Positions 36,228 to 43,691 of a DNA stretch of 64,000 bases are shown here, piece after piece. Both the position numbers and the translations under genes were made by a program. Each line of letters begins with the position of its first letter. The stretch's first letter is position 1. Origin of the DNA: Aurantibacillus circumpalustris (GTDB taxonomy: Bacteria; Bacteroidota; Bacteroidia; B-17B0; Aurantibacillaceae); contig NZ_CP121197.1 of assembly GCF_029625215.1 (NCBI RefSeq), positions 2,356,001 through 2,420,000 of the forward strand, given 5' to 3'. The notes below the pieces were generated by a model. It was not told where the DNA came from and made no database searches. It saw nothing but the letters and a program-made list of their open reading frames with translations.

Positions 36228-36531
36228 TTTCGAGCTAAAACAGTTCCTAAAAGGTTCAATATAGCTAAAATGGGTTAAAAAATCAAGTGGTTTTAATCAC
36301 TGAAAGCACTAATTCAATCAATTAAAGGTATGGTTCACCGTTCCTTTAGGTGAAATATCACTACGCCAACCAAATAAAAATAGAAAATATTTGTGATATA
36401 TTTAATAAACGGCTCTAAATAAAACTAAAGAAATAATTAGTAAAAAGGATTATGTTTAACTTAGTGATACCCTAGTTTAAACCAATAGCATTGATATATT
36501 GACAATTATTTTATCTTTGACCTCCTAAACT
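36228..36531. other. intergenic region between the T9SS type B gene and plsC-like gene
   Basis: In this 304-bp AT-rich stretch no open frame of note is seen. It holds the plsC-like promoter at its right end. At its left end is a minus-strand -7-like TATATTGA, with a TTG about 20 nt upstream, that probably serves the T9SS gene. A short TTCACC/GGTGAA inverted repeat lies near 36346-36365 without a U tract. Confidence 0.4.
36491..36519 (+). promoter_or_regulatory. promoter (TTG-N18-TATCTTTG)
   Basis: TTG (36491-36493) and TATCTTTG (36512-36519) are separated by 18 nt, a good match to the Bacteroidota consensus. The ATG of the acyltransferase gene starts 13 nt after the final G. Confidence 0.6.
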
Positions 36532-37398
36532 ATGGAGAGTAAAAAGTTTATTGATATTGATAAAGTTCTTAAAGAAAAAGCATATAAACTGTATAGATGG
36601 TTGCCTAGGTTCACCATAAACTGGCTAAAGAGAACATTACACGAGAAAGAAATTAATGCTGCTATGGAGCAGTTAAAAAACGATAAGGGTCTTGATTTTA
36701 ACAGGAAGGCTTTAGAAATCCTTGAAGCAAAAGTCGAATCGGTAAATCCTGAAAACATACCTCTAAAAGGAAATGTAACGGTGGCATCTAATCATCCACT
36801 TGGAGGATTAGATGGTATGGCACTCATAAAAGCGGTTGGCGAGTTACGCCCTGATGTTCATTTTTTCGTCAATGATATCTTAAAAAACCTTACGAATTAT
36901 GGTGATGTTTTTGTTGCTGTAAATAAGTTAGGGGCTGCTTCTGCTGGTTCTCTGAGAACAATGGAGGAGATTTTTCGTCAGGGGGGAGCGGTTCTTATTT
37001 TTCCTGCGGGATTGGTTTCAAGAAAACAGGAAGGTGTTGTTAGAGATTTGAGTTGGAAAAAGAGTTTTGTTACTCAAGCAATAGATCATAAACGCATAGT
37101 GGTACCAACGTTTATCGAAGGTGTGAATTCGAATTTTTTCTACAATTTTGCCTATTGGAGAAAGCGTCTTGGTATAAAGGCTAATATAGAAATGCTCTTT
37201 TTACCCGATGAAATGTTTAGCGCAAACAAAAAAACCATACGTATTCATTTCGGTAAACCTTTTAGTTATGAAGTGTTTGATTCTTCAAAAAGCCATAAAG
37301 CCTGGGCAGATTGTATTTATAAGTTTATTTATTCCCCAGAGTTTATGACAGGTATGCCATTCGAAGAATTTATAAAACTCACAAAAAAGAACAACTAA
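36532..37398 (+). CDS. PlsC-like glycerophosphate acyltransferase family protein
   Basis: The 288-residue protein has the acyltransferase catalytic motif as SNHPLGGLDGMALI (an HxxxxD variant with His and Asp), preceded by IPLKGNVTVASNH. The acyl-acceptor site motif is GGAVLIFPAGLVSRK (an FPEGxxS-like block). Later VVPTFIEGVNSNFFY matches motif IV. This is the lysophospholipid/1-acylglycerol-3-phosphate acyltransferase superfamily. Bacteroidota contain several paralogues, some for ornithine- or glycine-lipid synthesis, so the acceptor is uncertain. It is peripheral or membrane-associated. Confidence 0.85.
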   Translation: MESKKFIDIDKVLKEKAYKLYRWLPRFTINWLKRTLHEKEINAAMEQLKNDKGLDFNRKALEILEAKVESVNPENIPLKGNVTVASNHPLGGLDGMALIKAVGELRPDVHFFVNDILKNLTNYGDVFVAVNKLGAASAGSLRTMEEIFRQGGAVLIFPAGLVSRKQEGVVRDLSWKKSFVTQAIDHKRIVVPTFIEGVNSNFFYNFAYWRKRLGIKANIEMLFLPDEMFSANKKTIRIHFGKPFSYEVFDSSKSHKAWADCIYKFIYSPEFMTGMPFEEFIKLTKKNN

Positions 37399-37454
37399 AT
37401 CAAAGATTTTTGTTAGCGTGTTTTTTGATTTAAATAGACCAGTAAGATAATTTA

Positions 37455-37562
37455 AACAAAAAAAGAGGGTAAAAAAACCCTCTTTTTGAATAAGTTGGCG
37501 GAAACAAGAAACAGACGAGAGTCTGCAAGATCTTACCCAAAAAAGACCTCTCATTTCCGCCA
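37455..37562 (-). ncRNA. candidate structured small RNA (three-way junction plus terminator)
   Basis: On the minus strand a perfect 9-bp helix (UGGCGGAAA at 37562-37554 with UUUCCGCCA at 37504-37496) encloses two hairpins. The first is a 7-bp stem AGGUCUU/AAGAUCU (37549-37543 with 37534-37528; one G-U pair, 8-nt loop). The second is a CAGAC/GUCUG stem with a UCUC loop (37525-37512). A 9-nt linker leads to an 11-bp hairpin ending in a run of U, an intrinsic terminator. A TACATTTG -7 element (37573-37566) would start transcription at or next to 37562, exactly at helix P1. The function is unknown. Flavo-1 and other Bacteroidota motifs should be compared. Confidence 0.6.
37460..37487 (-). terminator. 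intrinsic terminator, usable on both strands
   Basis: An 11-bp stem AAAAAGAGGGT/ACCCTCTTTTT with a 6-nt loop has T-rich tracts on both sides. On the minus strand it ends the candidate RNA. On the plus strand it can end the acyltransferase transcript. Confidence 0.8.
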
Positions 37563-37565
37563 CAG

Positions 37566-37573
37566 CAAATGTA
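37566..37573 (-). promoter_or_regulatory. -7 element (TACATTTG) of the candidate small RNA
   Basis: It is an exact TAnnTTTG match on the minus strand. A TTTC, one mismatch from TTTG, lies about 19 nt upstream. The first pairing base of the RNA is 4 nt after the final G. Confidence 0.5.
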
Positions 37574-37676
37574 GTATTTTGATTGAAAGAATGAAATAAT
37601 TTGTGATAAATTTCAATTTGTCCTAAAAACTTGATAATTCTAAGTAAAACACTCTACCAAGCAGTTTAATCGCAAA

Positions 37677-38597
37677 CTATTTTCTAATTATCAGTTCATT
37701 AAAAAACTCGGTTTCGTCTTTTAACAAACGCACCAAGTAAATTCCATCTGGCGTTGAAAGCAAGCTAAACGGAATTGTATACTTACCCTGGTGTTGAGCC
37801 TTAATATCGACTAGCGTTTTGATCCGTTTTCCGTTTGAGTCCAAAATTTCAAGAATTATATCGCATCTCTTCGATAAATCATATTGAACAAAAAACTCAC
37901 CTTTAGAAGGATTAGGATAGACACTTAAATCAGTGTTTTCTTCAAAGAATTCATACGACTCTTTCTCAGTCGGAAATGTTTCTTTATTTGTCAGAATCGT
38001 TTCTCCCATTGTAAAACATTCCGAAGTGTTTTGTGCTTCAATAACTGGCGGCATGACTGCTTTAGTAATTGTGTCTTCAGCTAGAGGCATAGCTATATAT
38101 CTTAAACCACCATTAATCATTGATTCGATTTCTATTTTGGTTGAGCTTGTGTCAATTGCTCGAATAGTATCGTCTCTCGTAACTTGGCTCTGAATTTTTA
38201 TTTTACCTTTAGCGTAGTGTTTGGTTTGTGTTGTTTTCACTTCTATTTTCCCTATTGTCTGACCTTGTATATCCGTGCAACTAAATAATAAACTGCCAAA
38301 TACAAGAAATAAAGCAATGCCAAAACTCTTTGTAGTACTTATATTTTTAGGAAGTTTATTTAGATCGACATGAATCTTAATAGGCCTGTTTAACTGACTC
38401 TTTCTAAAATGTCCACAAATATTTTCTCCCTTCTTTTCGAGTAGTAAGTTATTAATTTCCAGGTCTGTTTTGGAGGAAAAATCTATAACAGATTTGTTGC
38501 AAGTTTCGCAATGTTTTCCCTGTAAATTTTCTTGCATGTTATTCCAATCCTCATGGCAAGGCTCTGGAATTTGAATATAATAACTGTCGTTTTTCAT
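37677..38597 (-). CDS. membrane-anchored Cys-cluster protein with T9SS type A sorting domain
   Basis: This 306-residue protein does not begin with a signal peptide. It begins with a soluble segment containing C14HEDW, HCETCNKSVIDFSSKTDLEI and C61, a likely zinc-binding module of the type HCxxCxKxVxDFS recurrent in Bacteroidota. A single hydrophobic helix follows at about residues 91-107 (GIALFLVFGSLLFSC), then a linker. The C-terminal Por-secretion-like domain is VYPNPSKGEFFVQYDL ... GIYLVRLLKDETEF. The topology suggests an N-in anchor with a periplasmic T9SS tail, or a long atypical export signal. Function unknown. Confidence 0.75.
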   Translation of the reverse strand: MKNDSYYIQIPEPCHEDWNNMQENLQGKHCETCNKSVIDFSSKTDLEINNLLLEKKGENICGHFRKSQLNRPIKIHVDLNKLPKNISTTKSFGIALFLVFGSLLFSCTDIQGQTIGKIEVKTTQTKHYAKGKIKIQSQVTRDDTIRAIDTSSTKIEIESMINGGLRYIAMPLAEDTITKAVMPPVIEAQNTSECFTMGETILTNKETFPTEKESYEFFEENTDLSVYPNPSKGEFFVQYDLSKRCDIILEILDSNGKRIKTLVDIKAQHQGKYTIPFSLLSTPDGIYLVRLLKDETEFFNELIIRK

Positions 38598-38776
38598 GAT
38601 ACTGTATTTTTAATTAAGATGCAGAGGACTTAATTTTTCCATAAAAAGAAACACTTTGCATTAATAAATTATTGTGGTTTATTCTCTAAAGGTTTTTTTC
38701 GATTCGAAATATGATTTAAAGGATTAAATTCGTGTAATGCAAAGTTTAATTTAACCTAAGAAATTGCAAGTGATTT

Positions 38777-39193
38777 ATGGCTAATAAAAGCTCCATTCAA
38801 AAAATAACAGACACTGAACAAGTAACCGAATGGATGCTTAATTCTATTTATCCTTTAAAACCTGAGATAGAAAAATTAAGAACAATAATTAAAAACTCGG
38901 ATAAAAGAATAAGCGAAAGAATTAAATGGAACGCGCCAAGTTATTATTACATGGAAGATATTGTAACATTTGGACCTGACAGGAAAGGAAGAATTTTGTT
39001 AGTATTTCACCACCCTTATGTTGTTAAAATAAAATCAGATTTATTAGAAGGGAACTATAAAGATAGACGATTAGCCTATTTTTCTGACTCAAAAGAGGTT
39101 CAGTTAGGTAAAAAGGAACTTGAAAGAATAATTAAAGAAATAGTAAATACGATCGCGAAAAAAGTGAATAATGTCGATTTTAGAATTGAATGA
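38777..39193 (+). CDS. DUF1801 (YdhG-like) domain protein
   Basis: The 138-residue protein has YPLKPEIEKLRTIIKNSDKRISERIKWNAPSYYY, the core signature of the DUF1801/YdhG fold, here with the characteristic EKIKWNxPxF-like block. IxTFxxxKxxxxLxF is replaced by IVTFGPDRKGRILLVFHHP. It is a small cytoplasmic protein with an SRPBCC-like or DUF1801 fold related to the frataxin-like group. The biochemical role is unknown. A signal for the upstream T9SS gene on the opposite strand shares the intergenic region. Confidence 0.8.
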   Translation: MANKSSIQKITDTEQVTEWMLNSIYPLKPEIEKLRTIIKNSDKRISERIKWNAPSYYYMEDIVTFGPDRKGRILLVFHHPYVVKIKSDLLEGNYKDRRLAYFSDSKEVQLGKKELERIIKEIVNTIAKKVNNVDFRIE

Positions 39194-39226
39194 AATCTAA
39201 CCTAAAAGAATAATTTGCACCAGAAA

Positions 39227-39787
39227 ATGGACAGTGAAAAACAAAAAATGCTTGATGGAGAACTGTACTCTCCCTTTTCAAAGGAGTTAAATGATGATCG
39301 GGTAAAAGCGAAAAAACTGCTTCATAAGCTAAATGTTACCGAGTACTTAATGAGTGCTAATTCAGCTTTGATTTTAAAAGAACTGCTACCGAATGCTCCA
39401 AAAGATATTTACATTGAGCCGCCTTTTCATTGCGATTATGGTTATAATATTCACTGTGGAAGTCGCGTATATTTTAATGTTAACTGCGTTGTTCTAGATG
39501 TTATGAAAGTAACCATTGGCGAAAATGTTTTGTTTGGACCAGGAGTTAATATTTATACGGCTTCGCATCCACTTGACGCTAAAACAAGACGCACAAGGGC
39601 ATTAGCCAAGCCAGTAACCATTGGTAACGATTGTTGGATCGGAGGAGGGGCAATTATCTGTCCTGGGGTTACAATAGGCAACGGTTCGGTAATTGGGGCG
39701 GGGGCTGTTGTAATAAATAGTATACCCGAAAATTCACTTGCCGTCGGTAATCCAGCTAAAGTAATCAGGAAATTAAACCAGAGCTAA
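39227..39787 (+). CDS. sugar O-acetyltransferase (maltose/galactoside acetyltransferase family)
   Basis: The protein has 186 residues from the ATG at 39227; a TTG 12 bases upstream is unlikely to be the start. It opens with EKQKMLDGELYSPFSKEL, the Mac domain signature. A left-handed beta-helix of hexapeptide repeats follows, with the active-site His in NIYTASHPLDAKTR. It ends with IGNDCWIGGGAIICPGVTIGNGSVIGAGAVV. It transfers acetyl from acetyl-CoA to a sugar hydroxyl as a trimer. The precise sugar is unknown. It is probably linked transcriptionally to the upstream DUF1801 gene. Confidence 0.92.
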   Translation: MDSEKQKMLDGELYSPFSKELNDDRVKAKKLLHKLNVTEYLMSANSALILKELLPNAPKDIYIEPPFHCDYGYNIHCGSRVYFNVNCVVLDVMKVTIGENVLFGPGVNIYTASHPLDAKTRRTRALAKPVTIGNDCWIGGGAIICPGVTIGNGSVIGAGAVVINSIPENSLAVGNPAKVIRKLNQS

Positions 39788-39852
39788 GTTTCAAGTTAAT
39801 CCAATGAAATTGTTAAGCCTAAATTACCTGTGCAAGAATGCCAGTTTTTAGG

Positions 39853-39860
39853 TATATTTG
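39853..39860 (+). promoter_or_regulatory. -7 element (TATATTTG) of the cold-shock gene
   Basis: It is an exact TAnnTTTG match. The start at about 39865 would give a leader of about 60 nt before the ATG at 39926, longer than the very short leaders of neighbouring genes. This is plausible for a temperature-responsive 5' UTR. Confidence 0.45.
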
Positions 39861-39925
39861 CACATCTGGTAGTGTTCCTTTCGAATATTAATAAAAACAG
39901 GTGTAACAAATTTTTTTTAAAAAAC

Positions 39926-40381
39926 ATGAGTAAATCACAAGAAACATACAGTAAAAAAGAAAAAGAAAAAAAGAAACAATTAAAGCGCAAAGAGAAGGAA
40001 GAGAAAAGAGAAGAACGGAAAGCTAACTCCAAAAAAGGAAAAAGTTTTGAAGACATGATAGCATATGTAGATGAGAATGGTCAATTATCATCCACACCTC
40101 CTGATCCAAACAAAAGAAAAGTAATTAATCTAGAGGACATTCAGTTAGGAGCCCGTGTAGAGCAAGCTATTGAACCTGCTGACATATTAAGAAAGGGTAA
40201 AATAACTTTTTATAATAGCGAAAAGGGTTACGGTTTTATTAAGGATGAGCGTTCTCAAGACAGCGTGTTTTTTCACGTAAATGGTTTAAATGGCCCTGTT
40301 AAAGAAAATGACAAAGTTAATTTTGAGACAGAAATGGGTCAAAAAGGCATGGTAGCTATTAAAGTTACCGTGATCATATAA
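39926..40381 (+). CDS. cold-shock-domain protein with lysine/glutamate-rich N-terminus
   Basis: The protein has 151 residues from ATG 39926 (MSKSQETYSKKEKEKKKQ). An upstream in-frame ATG at 39830 precedes the -7 element and is rejected. The first 35 residues are a highly charged Lys/Glu helix. The C-terminal 65 residues form a cold-shock domain with KGYGFIKDE (RNP1) and VFFHVNGL (RNP2), so it is an RNA/ssDNA-binding chaperone. The N-terminal extension is characteristic of a Bacteroidota variant, and its role is unknown. A strong terminator follows 25 bp after the stop. Confidence 0.9.
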   Translation: MSKSQETYSKKEKEKKKQLKRKEKEEKREERKANSKKGKSFEDMIAYVDENGQLSSTPPDPNKRKVINLEDIQLGARVEQAIEPADILRKGKITFYNSEKGYGFIKDERSQDSVFFHVNGLNGPVKENDKVNFETEMGQKGMVAIKVTVII

Positions 40382-40405
40382 TTCACTTTTTTTAATAAAA
40401 TTAGG

Positions 40406-40438
40406 AACAATAGAGCTAAGTCTATTGTTTTTTTTTTT
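40406..40438 (+). terminator. intrinsic terminator after the cold-shock gene
   Basis: A 9-bp stem AACAATAGA/TCTATTGTT with a 6-nt loop is followed by a run of ten or more T residues on the plus strand. Confidence 0.85.
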
Positions 40439-40520
40439 GCTTTTTATCGACTGTTATTCCAATATTTAGGACATCCACTTTTTTTTGTACCTTTAATCTA
40501 ACACACTAAAACAAACCTCA

Positions 40521-41015
40521 ATGAAAAATTTTGACTGGACTGGCTTTTCCCTCAAAATATTGGTGAAAGCAAAACTAAATACTGTTTACGATGCCTGGAC
40601 TAAGTCAGGAGAAGCTGAAAAGTGGTTTCTTAAAAAAGCGAACTATCTTGATAAGGAACGAAAAGCATTGGAGAAAAATGTGGCAACTGAAAAGGGGAAC
40701 TTATATGAATGGAGTTGGTATTTGCATGATGTTGTTGAGCGAGGAAGAGTGTTAGAAGCAAATGGACTAGATCATTTTCAGTTTACATTTGCCGGAGATT
40801 GCATTGTTGATGTGAAGCTTTCTGAAAAGGACGGAAACGTACTAGTAGAGTTGTCACAAAAAGATATCCCTACAGATGAAGATTCAAAAAAGGAAGTAAG
40901 GTTGGGATGTCACGACGGTTGGTCATTTTATTTGGTGAATTTAAAATCGATTTGTGAGGGTGGTTTAGATCTAAGAAATAAAAATGAAATGTATAAGCGA
41001 ATGGTAAATAATTAA
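40521..41015 (+). CDS. SRPBCC/AHSA1-like START-superfamily protein
   Basis: The 164-residue protein has FSLKILVKAKLNTVYDAWTKSGEAEKWFLK near the N-terminus, the classic AHSA1 (Hsp90 ATPase activator homologue 1-like) opening. It is followed by YEWSWYLHDVVERGRVLEANGLDHFQFTF and LGCHDGWSFYLVNLKSICEGG at the end. It has a helix-grip fold with a hydrophobic cavity and is cytoplasmic. The ligand or partner is unknown. A near-consensus -7 (TACCTTTA) lies upstream. It stands alone. Confidence 0.85.
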   Translation: MKNFDWTGFSLKILVKAKLNTVYDAWTKSGEAEKWFLKKANYLDKERKALEKNVATEKGNLYEWSWYLHDVVERGRVLEANGLDHFQFTFAGDCIVDVKLSEKDGNVLVELSQKDIPTDEDSKKEVRLGCHDGWSFYLVNLKSICEGGLDLRNKNEMYKRMVNN

Positions 41016-41410
41016 ATTTTCAAGTAATTATATTTAACTGAGGGAAAATGAATAAGAATTTTTTTTATTCGTTAACATTTAAATGGCCCGGTAAAACTGA
41101 ATAAATCATAAAAAATTATCGCGCCACGAGAAAAGTCAACTAGAATAAGGTCCGAAAAAAAAATACCATTAAAACCTCCTCTAGCTTTGCCTTTAGGTAA
41201 GAGAGTCTGAGCATAATTTTGAAGAATTATTTCTTGTTTCATGAAGTCAGTAAATTATGTTTTATCGATACCTTATCTAATTCTGTAATACTTCATCTAT
41301 CTGCAAGTGCTGATAAATTGATTTATGTAATAGAAATAAAATCTCAGTGAATTTATAATTTTTGTATTTTGCACTTCGCAAAAAAACAGTTACACTTAAA
41401 TAATCTTCCT
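41016..41410. other. 395-bp intergenic region
   Basis: It is AT-rich. It contains a 56-codon minus-strand open frame (41072-41242) of uncertain reality, and near its right end TAATTTTTG/TATTTTG elements (41356-41371) that probably form the promoter of the next gene. No RNA structure or repeat is convincing. Confidence 0.3.
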
Positions 41411-41932
41411 ATGCAAATTTTCCTTAAAACGGAACGCCTTATTTTAAGAGAAATTCTTCCAAGTGATGAAATGGAAATGTTTGAACTAGATTCTGATAAA
41501 GATGTTCACAAATACCTGGGAAATCAACCATTCACAAGAATTGACGACAGCAGAGAAATTATCAGTTTTATTCGAAAACAATATGAAGATGCTGGTATTG
41601 GACGTTGGGCGGTAATAAACAAAACAACAAATGAATTTATGGGTTGGGCTGGACTTAAACTCGTAAAAGATTTAACCAACTATCATATTAATTATTATGA
41701 TTTAGGGTATCGTTTCATTAAACGGTACTGGGGAAATGGTTATGCAACTGAAGCAGCAAAAGCAATTATTTCTTATGGGTTTAGTCAAATGAAATTAAAT
41801 GAAATTTACGCCATGGCAGACGTAAATAATTTAAAATCAATAAAAGTGCTTGAGAAATCTGGATTAATTTACGTAGAGGATTTCGATTTTCAGAAAGAGC
41901 CGCATGTTTGGTATAAAATTAGTAAGCCTTAA
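41411..41932 (+). CDS. GNAT-family N-acetyltransferase (RimJ/RimL-like)
   Basis: The protein has 173 residues from the ATG at 41411; an upstream TTG in the promoter region is rejected. It opens with FLKTERLILREILPSDEMEMFELDSD, typical of RimJ/RimL-type acetyltransferases. The acetyl-CoA-binding region is YRFIKRYWGNGYATEAAKAIISYGF, followed by NNLKSIKVLEKSGLIYVED. It acetylates an unknown amine or protein N-terminus in the cytoplasm. It is followed by a terminator shared with the convergent deoxyhypusine-synthase-like gene. Confidence 0.9.
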   Translation: MQIFLKTERLILREILPSDEMEMFELDSDKDVHKYLGNQPFTRIDDSREIISFIRKQYEDAGIGRWAVINKTTNEFMGWAGLKLVKDLTNYHINYYDLGYRFIKRYWGNGYATEAAKAIISYGFSQMKLNEIYAMADVNNLKSIKVLEKSGLIYVEDFDFQKEPHVWYKISKP

Positions 41933-41952
41933 GCTAAATTAATTCGAAAAAT

Positions 41953-41981
41953 AAAAAAGCGGAGTAATATTCCGCTTTTTT
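41953..41981. terminator. bidirectional intrinsic terminator
   Basis: GCGGA/TCCGC with A/T tracts on both sides (AAAAAAGCGGA and TCCGCTTTTTT) serves both convergent genes. Confidence 0.8.
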
Positions 41982-42010
41982 AATAATAGACTTAAATTCA
42001 ACTATCATTA

Positions 42011-43003
42011 CTACCAACCCAAGATCCAGGCAAAAATTAATGGTGCAACAATGGTCGCATCACTCTCCACAATAAATTTAGGAGTATTGATGTCTAACTT
42101 ACCCCAGGTGATTTTTTCGTTTGGAACTGCTCCAGAATATGAGCCGTAAGAGGTCGTTGAATCTGAAATCTGACAAAAATAACTCCAAAAAGGAATATTA
42201 GTCATTTCCATATCTTGATAAAGCATTGGCACAACACAGATTGGAAAATCACCTGCAATGCCGCCGCCAATTTGAAAGAAACCAACGCCTTTGCCACCGC
42301 TATTTTTAGGATACCAATCTGCCAACCAAGCCATGTATTCAATACCACTTTTCATGGTAATGGCTTTTATTTCATTTTTAATAACATAAGAAGCAAAAAT
42401 ATTTCCCATGGTACTGTCTTCCCATCCTGGTACAACAATTGGAAGATTTTTTTCAGCAGCGGCAAGCATCCAACTGTCCTTTGGATCAATTTCATAATAC
42501 TGCTTTAACTCACCACTGTTTAAAATCTTGTACATGTATTCATGCGGAAAATAACGCTCTCCCGCAGTATCAGCATCTTTCCAAATCTTGTAAATATGTT
42601 TTTGTAAACGACGAAATGCTTCTTCTTCGGGAATACAAGTATCTGTTACACGATTGTAATGGTTTTCTAAAAGATCCCACTCGTCTTGCGGTGATAGATC
42701 ACGGTAGTTTGGAACGCGTTTATAGTGACTATGTGCTACTAAATTCATGATGTCTTCTTCAAGGTTTGCACCAGTGCAAGAGATTATATCTACTTTATCC
42801 TGACGAATCATTTCAGCCAATGATTTCCCTAATTCAGCAGTACTCATTGCGCCAGCTAATGTTATCATCATTTTACCGCCTTCGGTTAAATGTGTTTCAT
42901 AACCTTTTGCCGCATCAACCAAAGCAGCTGAATTAAAGTGTTTATAATGATGAGCAACGAAATTTGAAATGGGCCCTTTTTTTGCTAATGTTGAATCTGA
43001 CAT
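42011..43003 (-). CDS. bacterial deoxyhypusine-synthase-family protein
   Basis: The 330-residue protein shares the DHS fold signatures: MMITLAGAMSTAELGKSLAEMI, DIISCTGANLEEDI, the NAD-binding-like region PIVVPGWEDSTMGNIF, and GVGFFQIGGGIAGDFPI. The catalytic lysine block SGAVPNEKITWGKLD has Lys302 aligning with the Schiff-base Lys of eukaryotic DHS. Bacteria lack eIF5A, so the substrate must differ. Related bacterial enzymes make homospermidine from putrescine or spermidine. The cofactor is probably NAD. A consensus -7 element precedes the gene. It is separated by 164 bp from the upstream phosphatase gene. Confidence 0.9.
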   Translation of the reverse strand: MSDSTLAKKGPISNFVAHHYKHFNSAALVDAAKGYETHLTEGGKMMITLAGAMSTAELGKSLAEMIRQDKVDIISCTGANLEEDIMNLVAHSHYKRVPNYRDLSPQDEWDLLENHYNRVTDTCIPEEEAFRRLQKHIYKIWKDADTAGERYFPHEYMYKILNSGELKQYYEIDPKDSWMLAAAEKNLPIVVPGWEDSTMGNIFASYVIKNEIKAITMKSGIEYMAWLADWYPKNSGGKGVGFFQIGGGIAGDFPICVVPMLYQDMEMTNIPFWSYFCQISDSTTSYGSYSGAVPNEKITWGKLDINTPKFIVESDATIVAPLIFAWILGW

Positions 43004-43020
43004 AATTTTATTTTAAAGCG

Positions 43021-43028
43021 CAAAGATA
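43021..43028 (-). promoter_or_regulatory. -7 element (TATCTTTG) of the deoxyhypusine-synthase-like gene
   Basis: It is an exact TAnnTTTG match on the minus strand, 17 nt before the ATG. No convincing TTTG is visible at the -33 position. Confidence 0.5.
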
Positions 43029-43084
43029 AAATTTTTTGTGGACAGGAGAGAATGAAAATTTGTAGCGGAATAAAGAATATTTAT

Positions 43085-43120
43085 GTGAAAAAATGAGCGA
43101 AAATTGAGCGATTTTTTCAC
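43085..43120. repeat. 10-bp perfect inverted repeat between ptp and DHS-like genes
   Basis: GTGAAAAAAT (43085-43094) and ATTTTTTCAC (43111-43120) are separated by 16 bp containing GAGCGA twice. It lies about 57 bp upstream of the DHS-like -7 element and could be a regulator site or the end of the phosphatase transcript. Confidence 0.4.
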
Positions 43121-43167
43121 TTCAGGCTGACCAAAAATTGAATTGTATTTTTTAGTGGACTAACACG

Positions 43168-43626
43168 TTATAATTCTTTAATTCCCGCCAATTGCTCGCA
43201 TTTTTCATACACCAGCCAAAAAACATTTTCAAAATCACTTTCTGTTCCGTAATAAGGATCTGGAACTTCATCTTCATAGGAAGGTTCACCGCTTAAAAAC
43301 AAACTCACCTTGTTTTTATGAGACTCTTTCTTCGCTAAGGCTAAAATATTTTTAAAATTATTTTTATCCATCGCATAGATCTTATCAAAATTTTCAAAGT
43401 CAATAGCGCTGAACTGACGAGCCCTCAAAGAACTTAAATCGACACCTTTTTTTTTGGCATTGGCAATTGTGCGCCTATCAGGGGCTTCACCAACGTGATA
43501 GTTAGCTGTACCTGCCGAATCTATTTCGAGTTGAAGGTTATGTTTGCTTTTTAAATGAAGCATAATTCCTTCCGCAAGGGGGGAGCGACAAATATTGCCA
43601 AGGCAGACAAAGAGTATTTTTTGCAT
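43168..43626 (-). CDS. low-molecular-weight protein-tyrosine phosphatase
   Basis: The 152-residue protein has the active-site P-loop FVCLGNICRSP, giving C8-X5-R14. The general-acid Asp is in VPDPYYG, the DPY motif of the family. It dephosphorylates phosphotyrosine, usually on kinases controlling exopolysaccharide or stress. It lies directly downstream of the htrA-like gene on the same strand, separated by a terminator hairpin. The length is standard. Confidence 0.95.
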   Translation of the reverse strand: MQKILFVCLGNICRSPLAEGIMLHLKSKHNLQLEIDSAGTANYHVGEAPDRRTIANAKKKGVDLSSLRARQFSAIDFENFDKIYAMDKNNFKNILALAKKESHKNKVSLFLSGEPSYEDEVPDPYYGTESDFENVFWLVYEKCEQLAGIKEL

Positions 43627-43642
43627 AGTAGGAAAAGGATAA

Positions 43643-43673
43643 AAATAAAAAAGCGAATCAGTTTGATTCGCTT
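43643..43673 (-). terminator. intrinsic terminator after the htrA-like gene
   Basis: On the minus strand AAGCGAATCA/TGATTCGCTT (43673-43664 with 43660-43651, 3-nt loop) is followed by TTTTTATTTTT, a clear U tract. Confidence 0.8.
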
Positions 43674-43691
43674 ATTGAAATTAATTTTTGG

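Noticed and set aside
41072-41242. 56-codon open frame on the minus strand (starts MKQEIILQNYAQTLLP)
   Set aside because: Short, with a LPKGKARGG stretch typical of translated repeat-like DNA, no family resemblance and no promoter; kept only as a note within the intergenic entry.
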